DNA from: Sinorhizobium arboris LMG 14919
GTDB lineage: Bacteria > Pseudomonadota > Alphaproteobacteria > Rhizobiales > Rhizobiaceae
Direction: 5' to 3'
DNA length: 64,000 nt
Assembly (NCBI RefSeq): GCF_000427465.1
Contig: NZ_ATYB01000008.1
Span: 744,001-808,000, forward strand
A model generated the notes under the pieces. The model worked only from the letters and a program-made list of their open reading frames with translations, had not been told where the DNA came from and did no database searches. The translations under genes and the position numbers were made by a program. Below, piece by piece: positions 17,508 through 26,928 of this stretch (position 1 is its first letter; each line of letters opens with the position of its first letter).

Positions 17508-18884
17508 ATGCTCGAAAGAAGCAACGAACTCACCGCCTGGGACCGCGACCACTTCTTCCATCCCTCGACCCATATGGGGATGCATGCGCGCGGCGAGACC
17601 CCGACCCGCGTGATCGGCGGCGGCGAAGGCGTCTACATCACCGATATTTCCGGCAAGCGGAGCCTCGATGCCTTTGCGGGCCTCTATTGCGTCAATGTCG
17701 GCTACGGCCGCCAGAAGATCGCCGACGCGATTGCCGAACAGGCTAAGAACCTCGCCTACTACCACGCCTATGTGGGCCACGGCACCGAAGCGTCGATCCG
17801 GCTTTCCAAGATGATTATCGACCGGGCGCCGGAAGGTATGAGCCGCGTCTATTTCGGGCTTTCGGGCTCCGACGCCAACGAAACCAACATCAAGCTGATC
17901 TGGTATTACAACAATATTCTCGGCCGCCCGGAGAAGAAGAAGATCATCTCGCGCTGGCGCGGCTATCATGGCTCGGGCGTGATGACCGGTTCGCTGACCG
18001 GGCTTCATCTCTTCCACAACGCCTTCGACCTGCCGCGGGCACCGATCCTGCACACGGAAGCGCCTTACTACTTCCGCCGCCCCGATCGCTCGATGAGCGA
18101 AGAGCAGTTCTCGCAACATTGCGCAGACAAGCTCGAGGAGATGATCCTCGCCGAAGGCCCCGACACCGTTGCCGCCTTCATCGGCGAGCCGATTCTCGGC
18201 ACCGGGGGGATCGTGCCGCCGCCGAAGGGCTATTGGGAGAAAATCCAGGCGGTGCTTCAGAAATACGATATCCTGCTCGTCGCCGACGAGGTGGTCACCG
18301 GCTTCGGTCGTCTCGGCACCATGTTCGGTTCCGACCATTACGGCATCAAGCCGGACCTGATCACCATCGCCAAGGGCTTGACCTCGGCCTATGCGCCGCT
18401 TTCCGGCACGATCGTCTCCGACAAGCTCTGGCAGGTGCTGGTGAAGGGTTCCGACGAGCTTGGCGCAATAGGCCATGGCTGGACCTATTCGGCCCATCCT
18501 ATCTGCGCTGCGGCCGGCATCGCGAACCTGGAACTGATCGACGAACTCGGCATCGTCGAGAATGCCGGTTCGACGGGTGCCTATTTCCGGGCCGAACTGC
18601 AAAAAGCCGTAGGCGATCATCGCCATGTCGGCGAAGTGCGCGGCGACGGCCTGATGGCTGCGATCGAGTTCGTCGACGACCGTGACGATCGCGCCTTCTT
18701 CGATCCGGGCCGCAAGGTCGGACCGCAGGTCGCAGCAGCGCTCCTCGAACGCGGCGTCATCGGCCGCGCCATGCCGCAGGGCGACATTCTCGGCTTCGCG
18801 CCGCCGCTCTGCCTGACGCGGGACGAAGCTGACATCGTCGTCAAGGCGGCAGCCGACGCCATCCAGTCCGTACTCGGTCGCTGA
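17508..18884 (+). CDS. Class III (omega) aminotransferase
   Basis: A 458-residue PLP-dependent class III aminotransferase. The PLP lysine is in TIAKGLTSAYAPLSG, the ring-binding Asp in VADEVVTGFGR, and the EPILGTGG segment is typical of beta-alanine/taurine:pyruvate-type enzymes. I chose the ATG at 17508, preceded by GGAAAG; an upstream ATG adds five residues. It lies between gabD and an MDR gene, the latter starting 5 nt after its stop, so they are probably one operon. Substrate is likely an omega-amino acid or polyamine product; not proven. Confidence 0.88.
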   Translation: MLERSNELTAWDRDHFFHPSTHMGMHARGETPTRVIGGGEGVYITDISGKRSLDAFAGLYCVNVGYGRQKIADAIAEQAKNLAYYHAYVGHGTEASIRLSKMIIDRAPEGMSRVYFGLSGSDANETNIKLIWYYNNILGRPEKKKIISRWRGYHGSGVMTGSLTGLHLFHNAFDLPRAPILHTEAPYYFRRPDRSMSEEQFSQHCADKLEEMILAEGPDTVAAFIGEPILGTGGIVPPPKGYWEKIQAVLQKYDILLVADEVVTGFGRLGTMFGSDHYGIKPDLITIAKGLTSAYAPLSGTIVSDKLWQVLVKGSDELGAIGHGWTYSAHPICAAAGIANLELIDELGIVENAGSTGAYFRAELQKAVGDHRHVGEVRGDGLMAAIEFVDDRDDRAFFDPGRKVGPQVAAALLERGVIGRAMPQGDILGFAPPLCLTRDEADIVVKAAADAIQSVLGR

Positions 18885-18889
18885 GGAAA

Positions 18890-19969
18890 ATGCCCATGAT
18901 GCATTCGGTTCCGAAGACCATGACCGCGGTGCTTCTGACGGGGCACGGCGGCCTGGAGAAGCTCGTCTACAGCCGGGACGTACCCGTCCCGGCTCCGGCT
19001 GCGGGCGAGGTGTTGATCAAGGTAGCAGCCTGCGGCATGAACAACACGGACGTCTGGGTGCGCGAAGGCGCCTATGGGACGGAAGACGACCCTTCCGCCG
19101 TCTCGACCTGGCGCCGCCACGGCAATACGCTGACCTTCCCGCGCATCCAGGGCACGGACACGGTCGGGCATATCGTTGCCGTGGGCGAGGGCGTCGACCC
19201 GGCGCGCATCGGTGAGCGCGTCATGGTCGACTTCTCGATCTACAACCGCGACGACGACAGTCTGGCCGACATCGACTACATGGGTCATGGCCGCGATGGC
19301 GGCTATGCCGAATATATGGCGCTTCCGGCCGAAAACGCCCATGTGGTCGCGACCGACCTGACCGATGTCGAGCTTGCCACCTTCTGCTGCGCCTATCTCA
19401 CCGGCGAGCGGATGCTGGAACGGGCGCGGCTTGCCGCCGGCGAGACCGTGCTCGTGACCGGCGCCTCGGGTGGCGTCGGCTCCGCGATCGTCCAGCTCGC
19501 CCGCGCCCGCGGCGCCGTTCCGATTGCCGTTGCCGGACCGGGCAAGGAAGCGGCGATGCTGGAAATCGGCGCGCAGGCCGTCGTGACCCGCGGTCAAGGC
19601 GACCTCGCCGAGGCGGTGGAGGCGGCAAGCGGCGGCCGGCCGATCGATGTGGTCGCCGACCTCGTCGGCGGCCCCCTCTTCAACGACCTCCTGAAGATCC
19701 TGCGCCCGGAAGGCCGCTACACCACTGCCGGCGCGATCGCGGGGCCGGTCGTGCAGCTCGATCTCAGGACGATGTATCTGAAGCAGTTGGAACTGCACGG
19801 ATCGAGCCAGGGGAGCCGCGCCGACTTCCGCCGCCTCGTCCGCTATATCGAGGAGAAGAAGATCCGGCCGCTCGTCGGCGGCATCTATCCGCTATCGGAA
19901 TTCCATCGGGCACAGACGGACTTCATGGCGAAGAACTTCGTCGGCAAGCTCGTGGTGGTGCCCGATTGA
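18890..19969 (+). CDS. Zinc-type/quinone-type MDR alcohol dehydrogenase
   Basis: A 359-residue medium-chain dehydrogenase/reductase: GroES-like N-terminal half and a Rossmann half with VTGASGGVGSAIVQLA. The usual zinc-ADH GHE motif is replaced (QGTDTVGHIV), so catalytic zinc is doubtful and a quinone-reductase-like activity is possible. It begins 5 nt after the aminotransferase stop. It may reduce or oxidise an aldehyde or alcohol linked to the two preceding enzymes. Confidence 0.82.
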   Translation: MPMMHSVPKTMTAVLLTGHGGLEKLVYSRDVPVPAPAAGEVLIKVAACGMNNTDVWVREGAYGTEDDPSAVSTWRRHGNTLTFPRIQGTDTVGHIVAVGEGVDPARIGERVMVDFSIYNRDDDSLADIDYMGHGRDGGYAEYMALPAENAHVVATDLTDVELATFCCAYLTGERMLERARLAAGETVLVTGASGGVGSAIVQLARARGAVPIAVAGPGKEAAMLEIGAQAVVTRGQGDLAEAVEAASGGRPIDVVADLVGGPLFNDLLKILRPEGRYTTAGAIAGPVVQLDLRTMYLKQLELHGSSQGSRADFRRLVRYIEEKKIRPLVGGIYPLSEFHRAQTDFMAKNFVGKLVVVPD

Positions 19970-19985
19970 GGTCCCCATCGCTCCA

Positions 19986-20103
19986 GATCACGATGTTTTA
20001 GGTCTGGTCGACGTAGAACCTGTACGTGATCGATTCCAATAGGTTGAGACCCGGGGTGCGGGCGGAAAACCGCACGCATCTTTCCTCATCTCGCTCCAGT
20101 TCC
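19986..20103. repeat. Rhizobial-type intergenic repeat (ATCACGATGTTTTAGG family)
   Basis: Consists of ATCACGATGTTTTAGGTC, then GTGATCGATTCC, then GGGTGCGGGCGGAAAACCGC and TTTCCTCATCTCGCTCC. I remember this succession as a common mosaic element in Rhizobiaceae. A shortened copy lies at 46253-46293. It fills most of the gap before the next gene. Confidence 0.6.
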
Positions 20104-20187
20104 CCCTCTTCTCCGTGCTTGTCATGGAGACCCGGCAGCGCCCTGTCCGCGATGACCACGAACTGCCAAGATATTAACCTTGAAATT

Positions 20188-21384
20188 ATGGAACATATAT
20201 CCATAAATGCGAGGATGATCCGCCGAAGAAAAGCCACACAGCTTCTCGAGCTGCTAGATACCAATCCAGCTGTTGCGCTTCTGGGACCTAGACAAGTTGG
20301 GAAGACCACGCTCGCCCTTGAGATTGGCGAAGGTCGGCCGGCGGTCTATCTGGACCTGGAATCCGACGGCGACCGGGCAAAGCTTGCTGAACCCGAACTG
20401 TACCTTTCAAATTTCGAAAACCAACTTGTCATCCTGGATGAAGTTCACCGCATCCCGGACCTATTCCAGAACCTGCGGGGACTGATCGACCGCGGCCGGC
20501 GCAAAGGCATTCGTACCGGCCGCTTCCTCCTACTCGGATCAGCATCGATCGATCTTTTGAAACAGTCTGGCGAAAGCCTCGCGGGCCGCATCGCGTATCT
20601 CGAACTCGCACCGATTGATGGGCTCGAAATAGCAGAAAGTGACTTTCAAAATCTGTGGCTCCGAGGAGGGTTTCCGGACAGTCTGCTTGCAGCGAGTAAT
20701 CGGGTCAGTCTGCGTTGGCGCCAGGACTTCATTCGGACATACCTCGAGCGCGACATTCCGATGCTTGGTCCCCGAATTGCGTCCGAGACATTGCGACGTT
20801 TCTGGACAATGCTGGCTCATCATCAATCGGGGCTGTTGAATGCAGCGGAATTCGCGCGATCGCTTGGCGTCGATGGCAAGACAGTCGCTTCTTATCTCGA
20901 CCTGATGGTCGACCTGCTCTTGGTCCGGCGACTTGAACCCTGGCATAGCAATGTCGGCAAACGACTGGTCAAATCCCCGCGCGTCTATGTTCGAGACTCC
21001 GGCCTCCTTCACGCGCTACTTGGACTGGAAACCCTGGACGACGTCCTTGGCCATCCAGTGAGTGGAGCGAGTTGGGAAGGCTTTGTAATCGAAACGTTGA
21101 TTTCGGCCATGCCTGAAGGTTCTCAGCCGAGTTTTTATCGCAGCTCGGCTGGCGCCGAAATCGATCTGGTTCTAACGCTGCCTCGTCAAAAGCAGTGGGC
21201 AATCGAGATCAAGAGAAGCCTCAGCCCGAAGGTTGAGCGCGGCTTCCATCACGCGTGCGAAGACATCAATCCAGAGCGCCGTATCATCGTCTATCCCGGT
21301 CGTGATGCTTACCCGTTCAACGCGAAGACCGACGTCCTTCCATTACGTCAGTTAGCAACCGAACTGGCCGAACTCGGCCAATGA
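20188..21384 (+). CDS. AAA-family ATPase with DUF4143 domain
   Basis: A 398-residue protein of the AAA_14/DUF4143 type. Walker A is GPRQVGKTT near residue 34 and Walker B is VILDEVHR near residue 87. The C-terminal half carries the DUF4143 nuclease-like fold (GLLHALLGL, then SGASWEGFVIETL and AEIDLVL). The frame is open further upstream, but that part lies in a repeat; the ATG at 20188 is my choice, with 20215 also possible. Codon use looks less GC-rich than in its neighbours. Function unknown; such genes occur scattered and are often acquired. Confidence 0.8.
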   Translation: MEHISINARMIRRRKATQLLELLDTNPAVALLGPRQVGKTTLALEIGEGRPAVYLDLESDGDRAKLAEPELYLSNFENQLVILDEVHRIPDLFQNLRGLIDRGRRKGIRTGRFLLLGSASIDLLKQSGESLAGRIAYLELAPIDGLEIAESDFQNLWLRGGFPDSLLAASNRVSLRWRQDFIRTYLERDIPMLGPRIASETLRRFWTMLAHHQSGLLNAAEFARSLGVDGKTVASYLDLMVDLLLVRRLEPWHSNVGKRLVKSPRVYVRDSGLLHALLGLETLDDVLGHPVSGASWEGFVIETLISAMPEGSQPSFYRSSAGAEIDLVLTLPRQKQWAIEIKRSLSPKVERGFHHACEDINPERRIIVYPGRDAYPFNAKTDVLPLRQLATELAELGQ

Positions 21385-21611
21385 AATGACGTGGAGCGCA
21401 AATGCTGACGTTCAGTTGTATCGACATTTTCCGGCCTTATGTCGACCACATGGACATCTTGTTTGCCCCCACCTCCTTCACGAAGCAGCGCTCGGTGCGG
21501 TAGACCGTGGAGCCGCCGACCACCGCCCGCGGTGGCGATGGTCGCTTGTCGACTACAAATGCTCGTTTGCCTCCTGTTAGGCGCACAGCAGTGAGGGAGT
21601 ATCGGAGAACG

Positions 21612-22244
21612 TCAGGCGCCCGCCTGCATTCTCTCAAATGCCTCCGCGATCCGCTGCGGCGCCTTGGGACGCGCATACATCCGCTCGAGATATGCCTTTA
21701 GACTCGGAAAGCCGTCTATCAGTCCGTTTTCATTGCCCCAGTCCAGAACATAGGCGGTGACGCAATCAGCGATGGTTATCCTGTCGCCGACGATGAATTC
21801 ACGCCCGTCCATGTGACGCTCAAGCACTGCCGCCATCGCCGCGAATTCTTCTCTGGCCAGAGCAATGTCACCGGGCAAACGCTTGTCTTCCGGATACAGG
21901 AATGTGTGCTTGGCCATCCGCCAAAGCGGCTGTTCAAGCTCGGTAACCGCAAACAGAGACCAGCGATATGCCTGCGCGCGTTCTTTCAGGTCGGCGGGCA
22001 TCAGCCCTTTGGCACCATACTTCTCCGCCAGATACATCACGATCGCGGCGGATTCCGTGAGGACGAAGTCACCGTCCACCAGCACCGGCAGCTTTCCGGC
22101 TGGATTGAGACGCAGGAAGTCTGGGTGACGGTTCTCGCCGGCCGGGAGGTTGACCGGCACGAACTCGAACTCCGCATCCAACTCCCGAAGCGCCCAAAGT
22201 GCGCGAAGAGAGCGCGTCGGACCCATTCCATACAGCTTCAACAT
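21612..22244 (-). CDS. Glutathione S-transferase family protein
   Basis: A 210-residue cytosolic GST: N-terminal thioredoxin-like domain (MLKLYGMGPTRSLRALWAL, then NPAGKLPVLVDGDFVLTESAAI with the glutathione-contacting Glu-Ser) and an all-helical C-terminal domain from about residue 90. It is monocistronic, convergent with the AAA ATPase gene across 227 nt in which I see no gene. Substrate unknown. Confidence 0.88.
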   Translation of the reverse strand: MLKLYGMGPTRSLRALWALRELDAEFEFVPVNLPAGENRHPDFLRLNPAGKLPVLVDGDFVLTESAAIVMYLAEKYGAKGLMPADLKERAQAYRWSLFAVTELEQPLWRMAKHTFLYPEDKRLPGDIALAREEFAAMAAVLERHMDGREFIVGDRITIADCVTAYVLDWGNENGLIDGFPSLKAYLERMYARPKAPQRIAEAFERMQAGA

Positions 22245-22352
22245 CTCGGTTCTCCTGCTTGTTTCATCGAAGTGGCCGGCCCAAAGGACGTCGGAGGAGA
22301 GCCCGCGCCGACATCGGGTCGCAAAAAACTTGATGAGCGGAGCGCGCTCGCG

Positions 22353-23402
22353 CTACAGGCGCCGGCCGGCGGCGTCGAACCAATGCAGGCTTTCCAGCGC
22401 CGCTGCGACATCGACCTCCTCGTCGGTCACCATGCGGGAGCGGCCGGCAACCCTGAAGACAAGCGGCTCGCCGTTCGCCAAGGTGCCGTGCACATAACTT
22501 TCGGCTCCGACCAGTTCGACAGCGCCGACGCGCACCCGGGCCTTGAAGCGGTCGCCGCCGTCCGTGTCACCGGCGAGGGTGATGTCCTCAGGTCGGATTC
22601 CAATCGTCGCAAGCCCCGGCTTCCCGAAGAGCGCCGCCGGAGCCGACCAGGCAGCATTGGCGGTGTTGAGATCGAGAAGGTTCATCGACGGCGAGCCTAT
22701 GAATGTTGCGACGAATGCCGTCGCCGGCTTCTCGTATAGCTCGATCGGCGTACCGACCTGCTCGATCCTGCCGCCGTTCAGTACCACCAGGCGATCGGCG
22801 AGCGTCATCGCTTCCAGCTGGTCGTGGGTGACGTAAACGCTGGTCGTGCCGAGCGCCCGCTGGAGGCGCTTGATTTCGACGCGCATCTGGACCCTGAGTT
22901 TGGCGTCGAGATTCGAAAGCGGTTCATCGAACAGGAACGCGGCAGGTTCCCGGACGATCGCCCGCCCCATGGCCACACGCTGGCGCTGTCCTCCTGAAAG
23001 CTGCCGCGGCTTTCGATCCAGGAAAGGTTCTATTTCCAGGGATTTTGCCGCCTTGGCTATGCGCCGCTCGATCTCGTCCTTCGGCGTGTTGCGGTTCTTC
23101 AGGCCATAGCTGAGATTCTGACGGACAGTCATATGCGGATAAAGCGCGTAGTTCTGAAAGACCATGGCAATGTCGCGCTCGGAGGGCTCCAGCCCATTGA
23201 CGACACGGTCGCCGATGGCAACCTCGCCGGACGTGATGCCTTCGAGCCCCGCGACCATCCTCAGCAGCGTCGACTTTCCGCAGCCGGAAGGTCCGACGAG
23301 CACGATGAACTCGCCATCGGCAATCGCCAGCGAAACGCCGCGGATCGCAGCGATGTCGCCGTGATAGGTTTTGTGGACATCCGTAAGAGTGATTGTTGCC
23401 AT
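22353..23402 (-). CDS. ugpC: UgpC, glycerol-3-phosphate ABC transporter ATPase
   Basis: A 349-residue MalK/UgpC-type ATPase. Walker A is GPSGCGKST near residue 37, the signature [14 protein letters not shown], Walker [13 protein letters not shown], and a C-terminal OB/TOBE regulatory domain begins at about residue 235. It is the last gene of the minus-strand ugpBAEC operon; its ATG overlaps the ugpE stop by one base. Confidence 0.92.
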   Translation of the reverse strand: MATITLTDVHKTYHGDIAAIRGVSLAIADGEFIVLVGPSGCGKSTLLRMVAGLEGITSGEVAIGDRVVNGLEPSERDIAMVFQNYALYPHMTVRQNLSYGLKNRNTPKDEIERRIAKAAKSLEIEPFLDRKPRQLSGGQRQRVAMGRAIVREPAAFLFDEPLSNLDAKLRVQMRVEIKRLQRALGTTSVYVTHDQLEAMTLADRLVVLNGGRIEQVGTPIELYEKPATAFVATFIGSPSMNLLDLNTANAAWSAPAALFGKPGLATIGIRPEDITLAGDTDGGDRFKARVRVGAVELVGAESYVHGTLANGEPLVFRVAGRSRMVTDEEVDVAAALESLHWFDAAGRRL

Positions 23403-24262
23403 TACTTCTCCGTTTCGACCAGGCCCTTGACGAACCAGCGCTGCATCAGGACGACCACCGCGACCGGCGGGATGATCGCGAGGATCGCGGTCACCATCAC
23501 ATAGTTCCAGGGGGTCGACGCATCGGTGAAATCCACCATCTTCCTGAGGCCGATGATGATCGTGTTCATTCGGCTGTCATTCGTGACCAGCAGCGGCCAG
23601 AGATATTGCGTCCATCCATAGATGAAGAGGATCACGAAAAGCGCCGCGATATTGGTCTTGGAAAGCGGGAGCAGGATATCCCGCATGAAGCGGAACGGCC
23701 CGGCATTATCGATACGGGCCGCTTCCACGAGTTCGCCCGGGATAGTGAGAAAGAACTGGCGGAAGAGGAAGGTCGCCGTCGCCGACGCCATCAGTGGCAG
23801 CGTCAGGCCCGCATAGGTGTCGATCAGGCCGAGGTCGACGATCACCTTGTAAGTCGGCAGGATCCGCACCTCGACCGGCAGCATCAACGTGATGAAGATC
23901 ATCCAGAAAAAGGCCATGCGCAGCGGGAAACGGAAGAACACGATGGCGAAGGCCGAGAGGAAGGAAATGACGATTTTGCCGACGGCGATCGCGATCGCCA
24001 CCACGAATGTGTTGAACAGCAGCCGTTCGAGGCTGACGCCGACCATACGCTCGACGCCATCGGACAAGGCTTCGCTGTAATTCTCGGTGAGCCGCGTACC
24101 GGGAACAAGCGACATCGGCGGGCGGATGATCTCGACCGAGCTCATGCTCGAGGCGACGAAGGTGTAATAGATCGGAAACACCACGATGATGATGCCGATG
24201 ATCAGCATCAGGTGCCCGATCAGGTTGGAGATGGGGCGCTTCTCAATCATTGGCGATCTCAT
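23402..24262 (-). CDS. ugpE: UgpE, glycerol-3-phosphate ABC transporter permease
   Basis: A 286-residue MalG-type inner-membrane permease with six hydrophobic segments and the EAA loop [25 protein letters not shown]. It overlaps ugpA by 4 nt. It forms the channel with UgpA. Confidence 0.92.
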   Translation of the reverse strand: MRSPMIEKRPISNLIGHLMLIIGIIIVVFPIYYTFVASSMSSVEIIRPPMSLVPGTRLTENYSEALSDGVERMVGVSLERLLFNTFVVAIAIAVGKIVISFLSAFAIVFFRFPLRMAFFWMIFITLMLPVEVRILPTYKVIVDLGLIDTYAGLTLPLMASATATFLFRQFFLTIPGELVEAARIDNAGPFRFMRDILLPLSKTNIAALFVILFIYGWTQYLWPLLVTNDSRMNTIIIGLRKMVDFTDASTPWNYVMVTAILAIIPPVAVVVLMQRWFVKGLVETEK

Positions 24263-25146
24263 CCATAGTGGACCCGCCTTTCGACGAACCGGAACTGAAA
24301 GGCAGTGAGGCCGATAACGATCGCCATGAGGATCACCGACTGCGCGGCGGACGAACCGAGGTTCAGGTTGACGAAACCGTCATTATAGACCTTGTAGACC
24401 AGTGTTTCGGTCGCCTTTGCCGGACCTCCGCCGGTCACTGAATGGATGATGCCGAACGTATCGAAGAAGGCGTAGACGGTGTTTACCACCAGCAGGAAGA
24501 AGGTGGTCGGCGCCAGCAGCGGGAAGATGATCGTCCAGAAACGCCGGGTGCCGCGTGCTCCGTCGATCGCCGCCGCTTCGATGAGCGACTTCGGGATCGC
24601 CTGGAGCCCGGCGACGAAGAACAGAAAATTGTAGCTGATCTGTTTCCAGGCGGCGGCAACGACGATCAGGATCATGGCGTGATTGCCGTTCAGCAACGGA
24701 TCCCAGTGAAAGCCGTTGCGCCTCAGCATGTAGGCGAAAGTGCCCATCGCCGGATTGAACATGAAGAGCCACAGCATGCCGGCGACGGCCGGTGCGACGG
24801 CATAGGGCCAGATCAGCAGGGTGCGATAGAAGGTCTGGCCGCGCACCACGCGGTCGGCGGCGGTGGCGAGAAGCAGGGCCACGCCCATCGCCAGCAGAGC
24901 CGTGAGGACGCTGAAGATCACCGTCACTTTCAGCGAGTTCAGGTAACTGGCGTCCGAAAGCACGGTGCTGAAATTGGCAAACCCGACGAAGCCGCTTTTC
25001 AAACCGAACGGGTCTTCACGGATCACCGATTGGTAGAGCGCCTGGCTGGCAGGCCAGAAGAAGAAGACGATCGTCAACGCGATCTGCGGAGCGACAAGCA
25101 GGTAGGGGAGGACTTTGTTCGGAAAGACGACACGCTGCACGAGCAA
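24259..25146 (-). CDS. ugpA: UgpA, glycerol-3-phosphate ABC transporter permease
   Basis: A 295-residue MalF-type permease. The EAA loop is visible at [20 protein letters not shown]. It starts 109 nt downstream of ugpB, after a spacer holding a stable inverted repeat, and overlaps ugpE by 4 nt. Confidence 0.92.
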   Translation of the reverse strand: MLVQRVVFPNKVLPYLLVAPQIALTIVFFFWPASQALYQSVIREDPFGLKSGFVGFANFSTVLSDASYLNSLKVTVIFSVLTALLAMGVALLLATAADRVVRGQTFYRTLLIWPYAVAPAVAGMLWLFMFNPAMGTFAYMLRRNGFHWDPLLNGNHAMILIVVAAAWKQISYNFLFFVAGLQAIPKSLIEAAAIDGARGTRRFWTIIFPLLAPTTFFLLVVNTVYAFFDTFGIIHSVTGGGPAKATETLVYKVYNDGFVNLNLGSSAAQSVILMAIVIGLTAFQFRFVERRVHYG

Positions 25147-25162
25147 TCTCCTGGATCACGAT

Positions 25163-25188
25163 GATCTCGGGTCGGATCGCCCGAGATC
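25163..25188 (-). repeat. Inverted repeat in the ugpB-ugpA spacer
   Basis: A 9-bp perfect inverted repeat, GATCTCGGG (25163-25171) with CCCGAGATC (25180-25188), loop 8 nt. The flanking GATCACGATGATCTCGG resembles the start of the 19986 repeat family. Its position after the binding-protein gene matches the ehuB-ehuC hairpin, suggesting differential mRNA stability. Confidence 0.55.
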
Positions 25189-25255
25189 ACGTCAGGGTGG
25201 CATGACCGCAGGACGCCTGGCGCCATCGGACGACGGCGCGCGGCACCTGCATCGA

Positions 25256-26551
25256 TCAATTGCTGATTGCTGCTGCGATCGCGGCGTCACCGCGTTCGAC
25301 CGCCTTGTCGAGCGCCGTCTTGGCATCCTGTTGCCCCGACAGCATCGCTTCGAACTCTTCGTTGAGGATGTCTCTGACCTGGGGCAGGTTGACCAGCCGG
25401 ACGCCCTTCGAATTCTCGGTCGGCGCCTTGCCCATCATCTGCAGGATCGGCGTTTCACGCCCCGGGTTCTTCTCGTAGAAGCCCGACTTCTTGGTTTCCT
25501 CGTAAGCGGCCATCGTGACGGGCATATAGCCCGAGACCTGGTGCAGCTTGGCCTGAATCTCGGTCTGGGAAAGGAAGTTGAAGAACTCCGCTACGCCCTT
25601 GTATTCTTCGTCGGACTTGCCGCCGAATACCCAGAGGCTCGCCCCACCGGGAATCGTGTTCTGCGGACCATGCCCCTCGTAATAGGGCAGCTGGCCGATA
25701 CCGTAGTTCACGCCGCTCTTGACGATATCGCCGAGTCCGCCCGAAGATTCGGTCAGAATGGCACATTCACCTGATGTGAAGAGCTGTTTTGCCTCCGAGG
25801 TGCGTCCGCCATAGCGGAAGACGCCGTCCTTGGCGAGATCGGCAATCGCTTGGAAATGTTCCACGTAAAGGGGCGCATTGATCTGCAGGTTCACATCGGT
25901 GCCGCCGAGCCCGTTTTCATTGGTTCCGTACGGCACGTTGTTCCAGGCGGCGAAGTTCTCGGTCTGAATCCACGTCAGCCAGGTCGACGTCATCCCGCAA
26001 GGGGCCGCGCCGCTCGTCTTGATCTTCTTCGCCGCTTCGAAGACTTCCGGCCATGTCTTCGGCGGGCTGTCGGCATTCAAGCCTGCCTTCTGAAAAGCGT
26101 CCTTGTTGTAATACAGGATCGGCGAGGAGGAGTTGTACGGAAAGGACAGCATCGTGCCGTCCGGCTTCGAATAATAGGCGACGATCCCGGGCAGGTACTG
26201 CGACTTGTCGAAGGTGAAGCCACCCTTTTGAAGGATCTCCGCTGCCGGCACGATCGCGCCCTCGGCAGCCATCATCGTACCGCTGCCGGCATCGAACACC
26301 TGAATGATCGCAGGCGGCTGCTTCGAGCGGAAAGCCGCGATCCCGGCATTCAGCGTCTCGGGATAGGTGCCCTTGAACACAGGCACCACCTTGTAGGTGT
26401 TCTGGCTCGCGTTGAACTCCTTGGTGAGTTCCTCGATCATTTCGTTATTGGCACCGGTCATTGCGTGCCACCACTGCAGTTCCGTTGCCGCCTGCGCCTG
26501 AAAAGCGAAGCCGAAGACCGCAACCGTTGTGGAAATGGAAATCAACCGCAT
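25256..26551 (-). CDS. ugpB: UgpB, glycerol-3-phosphate periplasmic binding protein
   Basis: A 431-residue extracellular solute-binding protein. Signal peptide is about 22 residues, ending near FQAQA. Alignment by eye with E. coli UgpB is clear: WWHAMTGANNE for the mature start, FKGTYPETLNAGIAAFR, LSFPYNSSSPILYYNKDAF and IPGGASLWV. I chose the ATG at 26551 because GGGAGG lies 8 bases upstream. It delivers sn-glycerol-3-phosphate and its diesters to UgpAE. Homologous operons are PhoB-regulated; I saw no convincing Pho box upstream. Confidence 0.94.
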   Translation of the reverse strand: MRLISISTTVAVFGFAFQAQAATELQWWHAMTGANNEMIEELTKEFNASQNTYKVVPVFKGTYPETLNAGIAAFRSKQPPAIIQVFDAGSGTMMAAEGAIVPAAEILQKGGFTFDKSQYLPGIVAYYSKPDGTMLSFPYNSSSPILYYNKDAFQKAGLNADSPPKTWPEVFEAAKKIKTSGAAPCGMTSTWLTWIQTENFAAWNNVPYGTNENGLGGTDVNLQINAPLYVEHFQAIADLAKDGVFRYGGRTSEAKQLFTSGECAILTESSGGLGDIVKSGVNYGIGQLPYYEGHGPQNTIPGGASLWVFGGKSDEEYKGVAEFFNFLSQTEIQAKLHQVSGYMPVTMAAYEETKKSGFYEKNPGRETPILQMMGKAPTENSKGVRLVNLPQVRDILNEEFEAMLSGQQDAKTALDKAVERGDAAIAAAISN

Positions 26552-26643
26552 AATATTTTCCTCCCTTGTACTCAAACACACCCGGCACGCTCGCAGACAC
26601 TCCCGATGTCAAGCGAGCGAATCGGCTTTCTCCTCCACTGCAT

Positions 26644-26722
26644 CTTTCCTCGAATCCCAGTTGATTCAATGACAAAAACATGCAGCAAATCAAAGTGCTG
26701 CAGATCACTTTACGCGTACAGC
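26644..26722. repeat. Partial copy of the 15671 intergenic element
   Basis: Shares AAAAACATGCAGCA, ATCAAA and CTGCAG with the element at 15671-15776 but lacks the GATA-loop hairpin. It occupies the upstream region of ugpB; the 377-bp gap up to 26928 holds this element, presumed ugpB control sequences, and a candidate promoter for the next gene. Confidence 0.5.
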
Positions 26723-26837
26723 CTCCGCTCGGTCCAAATAGAGTAAGGCCGGCGATTGTCGAGAGCCTTCGCGGAGAGGGTCCTAAGACTCTTTCAGCGG
26801 GAGAGTGCCGCATAGAAACCGGGGGCTCAAGTTAAAA

Positions 26838-26864
26838 GGAACATCTTCCTTGCCGCGGTTGTTT
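26838..26864 (+). promoter_or_regulatory. Possible EcfG/RpoE2-like promoter for the NmrA-type gene
   Basis: GGAAC at 26838-26842 followed after 19 bases by TT fits the GGAAC-N18/19-TT consensus of the rhizobial general stress sigma factor. The downstream ATG is at 26929. One loose motif match; weak on its own. Confidence 0.3.
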
Positions 26865-26928
26865 TGGCGTCGGACGTGGGGCCGGCCGAATGTAAATTAG
26901 CGGCTCCGCCCGAAAATGGTGAGGACGA

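Noticed and set aside
16785..18626. Minus-strand ORF of 613 codons opposite gabD and the aminotransferase
   Set aside because: It spans two well-supported genes and an intergenic repeat in antisense and has no recognisable domain.
21385..21611. Short GC-rich hairpin-like stretch between the AAA ATPase and GST genes as an RNA gene or IS end
   Set aside because: Only short imperfect pairings, with no tRNA, terminal repeat or transposase similarity.
26670..26690. Possible Pho box upstream of ugpB (ATGACAAAAACATGCAG)
   Set aside because: Only the first half-site fits the PhoB consensus, and the same sequence recurs in an intergenic repeat at 15700 that is unrelated to phosphate genes.
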